NCBI RefSeq assembly: GCF_027943255.1
Contig: NC_072894.1
Coordinates: 127,339,601 to 127,403,600, forward strand
Length of the DNA: 64,000 nucleotides
From: Anastrepha obliqua
Lineage: Eukaryota > Arthropoda > Insecta > Diptera > Tephritidae
Reading direction: 5' to 3'
Below, one piece after another: positions 12,854 to 21,067 of the stretch (position 1 is its first letter; each line of letters opens with the position of its first letter). The notes below the pieces were generated by a model. It made no database searches and was not told the DNA's origin. It worked only from the letters and a program-made list of their open reading frames with translations. Both the position numbers and the translations under genes were made by a program.

Positions 12854-14996
12854 TTAGAGGTTAATATTCGTTAAAAAGTTTGTAGTGAAAACATTCGAAT
12901 TTTTTTCATGCAGCTGCTTTATATTCACCTGAGAGTTTTTTAACGAACTTAATACTGACTGCAAGGTTACCTGAAATAAAAATATATAAATTACTCAAAC
13001 ATATGTAACTATGTAAAATCTTTGGCCCAGAGATTCACTACGGCCGATAATGGTTTTTAACATGGTGAGCAGAATTCAGCGCATTCTGAAAAGCATTACT
13101 TTGTATCGATGGCTTAATATAGAAAAGACGTATCTACACTTTTCGTTACTTTTCAGGAGAAGGAAAAAACTGAATAAAACCTTAAAAACTTAAGATGCAA
13201 AAAACATTTCTATTGCAATTTTTATTCAAAACAGGTAACAAATTCAATTCTGGTATAGTTTTGTTATTATTTTTAATTTCTTTGAAGTTATTTGAGATAG
13301 GGCTTTTTGTTATTATTTTTCTTGAAAATAAATTTAAGTTAGGGCTTTTTGTTGTAAGTTAAAATTCGGACAAACTATTATAATAATTCATGTTTGAAGT
13401 AAAATAAATAAATAATTAAAACTAAAATACATATTTCAAGGTAGATGTTATTATACTGAAAACAAATTAGGTTTTATAAGGTAAATTATCATAAAAATGG
13501 TGGCAATCTGCTGAAAGAAATTTTTTTAGATCTTGCAAATGGTCCCACTTGTTTTAGATATGGCTATTTTCTCTTTATAAAGACAATCGGGGGACACATT
13601 TTTAATCGGAAACTTCGATCTCTGTGGGAGTAACTGATATTCATCTGTTACATTTGTTTTAAAATAAATTGATCCTGACGAGTCATACGCCAAGGCTCGA
13701 AGCATGCTTACTGCATGATCTCCAATGCCCCTGCCTGTAATTTAAGAAAAGCTTAGTATATATATCTAAAGAGTTGTTCAACAAGGCGTTAGACAAAACA
13801 GTATTACGGTTTTGGTGAAAGCAACCATTCGAGTAAATAATAATGTGATGGGTTTCAGGCGATGGAGCATGGAAATTCCTAAGTGCTTAATAATACATGT
13901 AGCAAAAACGGAAGAGATTAAATTTGGTTTGAGATTATCTGTAACAGAAAATACAAATAAGTTTATTTGCAATGTTGATTCTCTTGAGTACCTTCAATGT
14001 TGAATCAAAGTATACCAAATGAACAAAAGTTGATTAACAACTTGAAAGAGGTTGTGAACAAAAATCTATCATTTAATATTTAATGCCCACAGACGAACAT
14101 GGACATTTCCGAATGCATTAATCCATTCGGTTTGGATTGCTTTACGTCTTACTGCAATATATTTATGAATATCAATTTTCTATGCCGCAACGTTAATCAT
14201 TTACTAAACACTTACTCTATATCCACTGTTAAATGAGAGAATATTTAACTTGAATGTCAGGCCACAATTTTACATGCCCCTGCTTTAAAAACGAGAAATG
14301 AACAGTTGTCCAAAATACAAAGCTTTTTAAGCCTTCTACACAATTATAAAGCTGTGCTTCATTTTTAAATATCATCGCTATATGCACAAAGTTGTCGAGG
14401 CTTACATTTTGTTCGAGGAAATTGTGTTCTAATACCGCCCGATCAAAAACTTTTTACCTGTGACTTCATAAGCAGTTGCTCCGTACTTAGTAGTTGTTTA
14501 GATGCAGTCGTTACAAAGCCTTTCACGAACGTTGACATATTTTTGTATATTGCTATGTTATTTTCAACTAGAATAGAAGATTGTAAATGAAATCAAAGCG
14601 GAACAAGTATTAGAGAAGGCACACACTTAATTTCCGTTGCAATAAATTATTCTTATAACGTGATTCAGCCAGGATATTTTCGCTGTAAAGTGCTGGGATC
14701 TTTTTCTCATATAGATCTGCGGGAAATTCATATCAAATTGTATGTACTTGCAAAATTTAGACTTTAATTTACCTTCATCTGACTCAGTTGCTTCGCCAGC
14801 AACTTCTGAAGCAAATATATTTGTTCTCTACCAACAAAGAAAAAAAAAACAATGAGCAATAAAATATAAATATCCAGGTACACATCATTACTTTTACATG
14901 TGTTTCTTCATCCGATTCAGACGCTTCACCTCGAACTAATTCAGTCATGTTTGAAATTGTGAACATTTGTTTACAGCCTCTATTTTGTGTCCCCAT
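12854..14996 (-). CDS. Blos3: BLOC-1 subunit 3 homologue, five exons
   Basis: Exons on the minus strand: 14996-14892, 14827-14773, 14716-14627, 14567-14458 and 12970-12854. Every junction is GT-AG and phase-consistent, giving a 158-residue protein. The N-terminal half carries two acidic repeats, VRGEASESDEE (residues 21-31) and VAGEATESDED (about 43-53). The vertebrate BLOC1S3 protein has the same paired GEATETDSE-type repeats in the same place. The C-terminal half (about 60-158) is helical and coiled-coil-like, as expected for a BLOC-1 subunit. BLOC-1 acts in biogenesis of lysosome-related organelles such as pigment granules. The identification rests on the repeats and architecture and was not checked by alignment. 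Intron 4 (12971-14457) is unusually long for this gene and contains unexplained open stretches. The gene is convergent with Rad9. Confidence 0.82.
13526..13734 (-). other. Unassigned exon-like open stretch in Blos3 intron 4
   Basis: Preceded by a good acceptor (TTACAG) and open for 68 codons to TAA. It reads HAVSMLRALAYDSSGSIYF and later DEYQLLPQRSKFPIKNVSPD, with protein-like composition. It is out of phase with the Blos3 exon 4 donor, so it is not a simple alternative last exon. No family recognised. It may be the last exon of a nested gene or of a pseudogene. Confidence 0.35.
14229..14450 (-). other. Second unassigned open stretch in Blos3 intron 4
   Basis: Open for 73 codons before TAA, reading DRAVLEHNFLEQNVSLDNFV and KSFVFWTTVHFSFLKQGHVK. 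It starts only a few bases after the Blos3 exon 4 donor. A third, shorter stretch at about 14083-14166 reads RRKAIQTEWINAFGNVHVRL. Splicing between these could not be made phase-consistent. No family recognised. Confidence 0.3.
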
Positions 14997-15083
14997 TATG
15001 GTTTATTAGAGCTGGTAAGAAATCGATGGCACTAGCGATGTATCGAATTTTGTACTTGTTCACGCTACCATCGTTAGAAACAT

Positions 15084-15299
15084 TTGCATGACTTGTTCTG
15101 GAGCAAAACTACTCGCTTGAGAACTAAAATTATGGTAAGCGAAATGCATAAAATTACGGGTAATACAATTTTAAAAAGTTCAGCTTTCATTGGTGCTGGC
15201 GGTGCTTGGCACGGGTTAGTTCTTGATCGATCGCAACAAATGCGAGAAAAAACTATCTTTGTATCTCGGCACCGTCCATGGAATAATCAGCAAAACTAG
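15084..15299 (+). CDS. Small unidentified ORF, head-to-head with Blos3
   Basis: 71 codons from the first ATG. A second in-frame ATG at 15132 would give 55 residues (MVSEMHKITGNTILKSSAFI...). There is one short, weakly hydrophobic segment (SSAFIGAGGAWHGLVL), then a basic tail containing LDRSQQMREKTIFVSRHRPW. Only 87 bp separate it from the Blos3 start codon, suggesting a shared bidirectional promoter. Size and layout recall small single-pass mitochondrial subunits, but no family is recognised and it may not be translated. Confidence 0.4.
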   Translation: MHDLFWSKTTRLRTKIMVSEMHKITGNTILKSSAFIGAGGAWHGLVLDRSQQMREKTIFVSRHRPWNNQQN

Positions 15300-15527
15300 C
15301 CCAATCATAAGTGGTGTGTTTAAGTAAATATTAGTTTTAAGTTTTTTTAGTATTAAGATTTCTGTAAAACTCTTCTTTTTATATTTGAACCAATTTGAAA
15401 AGAAACATGGAAGTATAAAAATTTCAAAGATTCTATCGGTAATATGAATTTCTTTCTTTTTATACATCGATGGAGCCACATCGATATTTTGGCACCTTAT
15501 ATTTTATGGTGCTCATAGTGCTCATGG

Positions 15528-16076
15528 TGCTCACAGTCACTAACGTAAACGCAGGCCCGTGTCAGCTGACACGATGAAACTAATGAGAGCCCCATGCAAA
15601 ATAAGTTCTTACCACCCTTCCGTTTCGTAGTATCGTAGATTTTATCATAGGATTTCGGACAGTTTTCGCAGAATTGTGTCAGCTGATTTCTCTCTCACCA
15701 CACATTGTTGTCAAACAGTACATTTCGAAATCATTTATAAAATAAACTTAGAAAAATTTTAATTTTTATTAAAATAACTTAAAAACAAGGTTGAATAATG
15801 TTAATTATAGATAAATGAACTATTTGCATTTGTTGGTTTTCGGCTTCGGTTTATTATACAATGAAACATTGTAACTGATAACGCGGATGTGTGAATGCAA
15901 AAATATCAATGGCAACATTGTGTCGGTACAACCAAACACAAACATACACAAACCGATGTAGTGTGTAAATATGTAACTAAAAGAACGTAGTTGTTTTCTA
16001 CGAGATAAGTTTCGCTCAATTTTGTATGTCCTACGGGCAGCGGAAAGGGATTACGATACGTTGGTAAGTGTCAGCA
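15528..16076. mobile_element. PIF/Harbinger-like MITE, copy B
   Basis: 549 bp sharing the core of copies A and C, including AACTAATGAGAGCCCCATG, CGTTTCGTAGTATCGTAG, the AACATTGT/GATAACGCGGATGTG block and CTACGAGATAAG. Imperfect TIRs: TGCTCACAGTCACTAACG on the left against TGCTGACACTTACCAACG inverted on the right. The left flank is a short tandem of GGTGCTCAT-like units. No clear target duplication remains. Confidence 0.7.
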
Positions 16077-16091
16077 CTATATGCCCTACGG

Positions 16092-16340
16092 TGGCCGTCG
16101 TAACCGAATGGCTTGGTGTGTGACTACCATTCGGAATTCAGAGAGAAACTAGGTTCGAATCTCGGTGAAAGACCAAAAAAGAAGAAAACGTTTTTTCTAG
16201 CGGTCGCTCCTCGGCAGGCAATGGCAAACCTACGAGTGTATTTCTGCCATGAAAAAGATGCTCATAAAAAATATTTGCCGTTCGGAGTCGGCTTGAAATT
16301 GTAGGTGCCTCCATTTGTGGAACACCCAAAAAAGGTGTAT
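16092..16340 (+). repeat. tRNA-derived SINE, partial copy
   Basis: Contains a pol III A-box-like TAACCGAATGG and a B box GGTTCGAATCT, then the family body GGCAGGCAATGGCAAACCTA...CATTTGTGGAAC. The 3' end is lost before the (TA) tail seen in the copy at 51053-51376. It is a SINE, not a tRNA gene, because no cloverleaf or acceptor stem follows. Confidence 0.85.
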
Positions 16341-16470
16341 TAATCAAACCGATATTTATGTTATCAATTATTGGTGCCATGGCCATAAACAGCTGATATT
16401 TACATATCCTATCTCATTTGTGCAGTTCGAAATGCAGAAACCAAAGAAAAGATAACAAGTATACCACAAT

Positions 16471-16696
16471 CAAGGTGGATTTAATAAGGTGACAGCATTC
16501 ACCCAGCTGAATTTTTCGCCGTAGGTATGGCTTACGTCAAAATGATATGCTTTGTTTGTATGTATTGGTATGTTTACATTCGTATGTTTACATTTGCTTG
16601 CTGATTTTGACGTGATGCTTGCACCAAACGCAACAACAAATAAATGTAGGGTTTTACTTATATGTGTTTGCTGTCACCTGTAATAAATTCGCCTTG
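16471..16696. mobile_element. 226-bp hAT-type MITE with 8-bp target duplication
   Basis: TIRs start CAAGGTGGATTTAATAAGGT on the left and CAAGGCGAATTTATTACAGG inverted on the right, both leading into TGACAGCA. Direct ACCACAAT at 16463-16470 and 16697-16704 is an exact 8-bp target duplication, as expected for hAT. It has no coding capacity. Confidence 0.88.
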
Positions 16697-16914
16697 ACCA
16701 CAATGCAACACAAGCCAACACTATGCAACTGGTTATGGTTACGGCGAAAAACTAAAATTCAATTGGTCTCTATGGTTATTATTATGACTACGGAATTACC
16801 GTTGCTTGCAAATTGTTGTAGTTTTTATCAAAGCAAATTCAATAAATGGTGACACTAGACCAATAACAACGTTTTGTACATTAGAATGTCACGATGGCTA
16901 CTGAATGATTTTAT

Positions 16915-17300
16915 TTATTTATTGAAGTAAAAATTAGTCAACTAAAACAAATTGGTTCACAGATTAATACAGTCTCATGACGGGCGCACACCTTGCATAC
17001 AGAGTTCTTATAAAACCATTATGGGGAAAATCTAAATTATAAATTGGAGTATTCGCCCCAGAGGAGCAATCCACGAAACCTTGAATAATATTAAAAACGA
17101 AAAATATAGACAAAATAGATCGTAGAGACGGCATAGATTTCAAATTGATAAGCAGGTATCTAGAATAGTATGAGTGTATGGGCTAATGAAAATGAAGGGA
17201 ACGTGGAGGTCCCCCGATGAAGGATGCATATTCCATTTTAGAACGAACAAATGATGTGCCAAAATCTCGAAAAATAAAGCAACTGTTTTCAGAAGGTGCC
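16915..17300 (-). mobile_element. Non-LTR retrotransposon C-terminal fragment
   Basis: On the minus strand it reads RSKMEYASFIGGPP, LKSMPSLRSILSIFFVFNII and CAPVMRLY, the order typical of the C-terminal end of I/Jockey-type ORF2 proteins. It carries stops and frameshifts. The clade is uncertain. Confidence 0.6.
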
Positions 17301-17318
17301 ACCTTCTGTACTCAATTA

Positions 17319-17476
17319 TACAAGGAGAAGGAATAGCTAATTTAAATGCGCAATTGGCTGCTAATAATAAACAGTTGGAGGAAATCTGTAAACGACGTTT
17401 ACTGAGGTTTCAAAAAATTGTGGCAGTAATACGTATTCGAAATTCGATATTACATTTTATAATTAATAAGAGAAAC
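17319..17476. repeat. Decayed dispersed repeat, copy 2
   Basis: Partner of 4427-4585. This copy keeps a longer reading, GIANLNAQLAANNKQLEEIC then KRRLLRFQ. The family is not recognised. From 17477 to 17902 no feature is recognisable. Confidence 0.6.
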
Positions 17477-17902
17477 GCTTTTTTTCTGTTATATACCTAA
17501 CAAAAATTTTATTAGAATTATGTCTACAAAGTTTTCTTTGCCGGTATCTATTTTATTAAGTTTTTACTTTGACGTTTTTCATTACACGCGTAAAAATAAT
17601 GATCTATTACACAGAAACACACAGGGTTGTAAGCCCAAAAGTATGATTATTATCTAGGATTATTTTATAATCTCAGATTTTAGGAGAGAAATTTTGTGTG
17701 GGAAATCTGGCTTTTTAATTACGGATTGGGAGTTACGCACGAAAAGGTAGATCATCTACTTATATGTGAACGTATTATTACTTAAACGTTCTGCTTTTTC
17801 AATTGTATTCGAGATCTTTATACCAGAGTGTTCACAGCAAATACGAAAATAAATAAATATGATTTTAAACTACATTTTGAATTGACTGCTCACCGTTTGT
17901 TA

Positions 17903-18555
17903 CAGGTGGCGCAAAAGTAACCTTGCGATGTTTTTAGGCTATAATTTAAAAAAAAAAAGAAAACCTTTGATTCTTCTTGTGGATTATTTTTATTTGGTCT
18001 TTTAATTTTTTTTACATCAAGCCGAGAATATGATGTCATGTAAATGGCCGCCGCCACAGTTGATTGCCATTTGAGCCCTTTTTATGGCATTTTCCATCAT
18101 ATAGGTCCTCACATCGATAGGTCCTCACATTCTTGACGGATATTGTCTTTAAGAGCTGCAAGAGTCTGAGGCTTGTTGACATAAGCCCGCGACTTCAAAA
18201 AGCCCCACAAAAAGAAGTCTGGAGCGGTCAAATCAGGCGATCTTGCTACGCCTGGCAGCATCTCGTGTTGTGCCAGTCTCTGGGAGCGGCTAAACGTCGC
18301 AGTGTTTCTCCAGTAGGCGTTGGACGGCGAGGAAATTTGCGACGAAATTCACGTTGTGCCAAAGTCACCGACCGATTATTGGTCAAATAAATAGACAGCA
18401 ATTTTCCGCGTTCTGGAGCAGTGTAGCGTAACATTGTTTATTAACGTGTATTTCGCATGTGTTTACTACACAAATGTCAAAACAGAACTGACATTAGGGG
18501 CCAATCGGAAAATTTATAGCATTTTCTGATAGGAGGATTACTTTAGCGCCACCTG
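17903..18555 (-). mobile_element. Internally deleted Tc1/mariner-like DNA transposon (DUF4817-type)
   Basis: TIRs: CAGGTGGCGCAAAAGTAACC on the left and CAGGTGGCGCTAAAGTAATC inverted on the right, flanked on both sides by TTA. The minus strand encodes an N-terminal helix-turn-helix (LTNNRSVTLAQREFRRKFP, from 18434). After a deletion and frameshift this is joined to the C-terminal DDE part (SPDLTAPDFFLWGFLKSRAY). The middle of the transposase is gone, so this is a non-autonomous derivative. N-terminal similarity to the DUF4817 type is from memory of the motif. Confidence 0.8.
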
Positions 18556-18559
18556 TTAT

Positions 18560-18839
18560 ATAAATATTTTTTGAATAAAAAATATACAATTCTCGAATGC
18601 TTACATAGAACATTCGTAATGAAAACAAAATTGTAAAACAACAAACAGAATAAATAAAAACAAATAGAAATATAAAATAAATAAAAAACAAACAGAATAA
18701 GTTAAAGCCAAATAAAAACAAGACTTTGCTCGTAAAGAATGTTACATTCCTGATTAATTGCTGCAAAACTGTTATTAAATTGTACATGGAAAACAAGTAT
18801 TTGCGCGAAATCGACAAACAATTGGCAAATCGCATAATA
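18560..18839. other. AT-rich sequence, no assignment
   Basis: Simple A-rich stretches (CAAACAGAATAAATAAAAAC type); nothing coding recognised. It probably includes the lost 5' end of the Tc1 relic that follows. Confidence 0.4.
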
Positions 18840-19214
18840 CGGTGCAAAGTGTTATTGCTAATTACGTTAATACTGCTGCTAAAATATTGACTTCACGTGC
18901 GGAACGCAACATAGAAGCATAAGTCGCGCAAAGTCTCAAAATAACTTCCACAATACTAAGCCGAAATATTATAGAGTCTTTGCATAAAAAAGTTTTGTGA
19001 AAAGAAAATACAGAACATAATGAAAAAAACCGTATTCCTATCGTTAAGCATGGAGAGGGAAATGCAATGGTTTGGAGGTACATAGGTGCATCTGGAGTAG
19101 GAAAAATAGTTTTTATTAATGATAAAATGGGCAAACATCTGTAGTTAAACATTTTGAGGAATAATTTGCATGATAGTACCGTTAAACTTGGACTGCATGC
19201 TAAAGGGTTCTTGT

Positions 19215-20113
19215 CATAGATAACTAGATGTGAAACTTATTCATTTTGAGAGAGAGCGCGCCCATGAGGACGTTTCAAAACTTGGCAGCACTCACACATT
19301 ATGGGATTTTGAGCAGCTGATAGGCGAAATGGCAGGCTGACAGAAGAAACGCACCAAAAATAACTGACGAAAACAGTTCCTTTTTGCTTAATGGAGAAAT
19401 AACGCGTTGAAATGTTTATAATTATTTGTCTTAAAATTAATTCAATTGAAATGTAATAATTGAAGTGAGTTTATAGAATCCAAAGCTCGTTATATCCTTT
19501 TCGACTTCTACTTTTAATTAGTCTTATGTACATAATGTAATTTTATTGAAAACTGTGTGTTGGTTTATGTAAATTTGTATATACGTAAATATTCTATGGT
19601 TGAAAAGCGTAGGTAAGGGAACTGAATTTGTGTTTGAGATATTTTACAAAAATTAAAGGTAATCTGTTTTAACTTATTCTGTTCGTTGTTTGAGAATTTT
19701 TTTTTTTGTTACCCAATTTCTGTGTTATATTAAAAAATTGCAATAAGTCATGTTTTTAATTATAACTTATGTTTTTCGCGTTCATTACTTTATTATTATT
19801 AAATTACTTTTGTATTTCAGTTTTAAATAATTTCATTTACATATAAATTTTTTGCTTATTTATGTACATATTTCATACGGATTGTGCTTATTTTTAGTAT
19901 ATGTAGGTGTTTACGAGTGATATAAGGCTATTGGGCAACCGCACACTAAATACTAACCTCAGTGGTGGTGTGGAAACTAAAAATTCCAGACCTTTGGTTC
20001 AAAAATACCCAATTCATGTTTCTACCGGTGTGGCAATATTGGAAAATGTTATAAAAAATGCACATTTTTCAGCGCTCTCACGAGAAAAAGAGTTTCACAT
20101 CTAGTCATCTATG
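19215..20113. mobile_element. ~0.9 kb non-autonomous TIR element, copy 2, with 8-bp target duplication
   Basis: 899 bp bounded by CATAGATAACTAGATGTGAA on the left and its inverse CATAGATGACTAGATGTGAA at the right end. Flanked by exact GTTCTTGT at 19207-19214 and 20114-20121. An 8-bp duplication with a CA..TG end fits hAT or P-like transposases; which one is undetermined. No transposase is encoded. It is inverted relative to copy 1 (8624-9548). Confidence 0.88.
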
Positions 20114-20165
20114 GTTCTTGTTCCAACAAGACAATGACCCAAAATATTCATCTCATCTCGTGTAA

Positions 20166-20718
20166 TGCTGAAAACAGTGAACACGGCACGGAATCCCTTA
20201 CCGCAGCCCCTTACCGTGCACAAAAACTCACCCCCGAGAACAACTGCGTTCTTTTAATTACATATTTACACAATACATCGGTTTGTGTGTGTATGTGTTT
20301 AGCTGTATCTACACAATGTTGCCATTGATATTTTAGCTTATACACTTTTTCACACATCCGCGTTATCAGTTACAATTTTATATTGTTTAATAAACCAAAG
20401 CCAAAAACCAACAAATGCAAATAGTTCATTTAACTATAATTAACATTATTCAAAAGTATTTTTAAGCTATTTTAACAAAAATTATTATTTTTCTAACTTT
20501 ATTTTGTAAATGATTTCGAAATGTACTGCTGGGCAACACTGTGTGGTGAGAGAGTAATCAGCTGAGTCGGTATTAGGGGATTTTTTTAACAATCGTGAAA
20601 TAAAATCTACGGTACTACGATACGGAAGGAAGGAACTTTTCATTTACATGGGGTTCTCATTAGTTTGATCGGAACAGCTGAGTCGGGATTGCGTTTACGG
20701 TGTTCACTGTTTTCAGCA
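20166..20718. mobile_element. PIF/Harbinger-like MITE, copy C, perfect TIR and TAA duplication
   Basis: 553 bp with the perfect 19-bp TIR TGCTGAAAACAGTGAACAC at both ends and direct TAA at 20163-20165 and 20719-20721. The core is shared with copies A and B. It is inserted in the Tc1 relic, 45 bp from copy 2 of the ~0.9 kb element. Confidence 0.88.
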
Positions 20719-21067
20719 TAAGAATGGCTTATTTACCCCTGTAAGCAGCTTAAATATTCACTTCAATTATCGAATCTGAACCCAATTGAGCATGTCTGGA
20801 AGCTCTTAGAAAAGAGAATCACAAAACACAAAATAATGCCAACGGCATCTTAAAGACAGCTTTAAGTGTTGAGGAGAAAATTGCAGCTAGGTATTGATAA
20901 AAAGTATGCAACGACGATTTTCATTATTTTTTAATAAAATATTCCTTATATGGCTATGTACGATAATATTTTTGCATAAAATTGTGCCTTATTTCGTTAT
21001 TGCCTTAAGTTCTCTAATTCCAGAAATGAAATTGAAAGTTATTGCTCCTTAAATGGAGCATTCCATG

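Larger units (their letters stand above)
18840..20960 (+). pseudogene. Tc1-like transposase relic split by two nested elements
   Basis: The pieces read KHGEGNAMVW (about 19048), GFLF then QQDNDPKYSSHLV (across 19201-19214 and 20122-20160), and EPN.ACLEAL (about 20775-20810, the SPDLNPIEHVW region). Removing 19215-20121 (insert plus one duplication) and 20166-20721 restores continuous Tc1 reading across both joints. Other stops are present, so the host copy is old and dead. Confidence 0.8.

Noticed and set aside
16092..16180. Possible tRNA gene (A and B box)
   Set aside because: The boxes belong to a SINE also found at 51053; no acceptor or anticodon stems follow.
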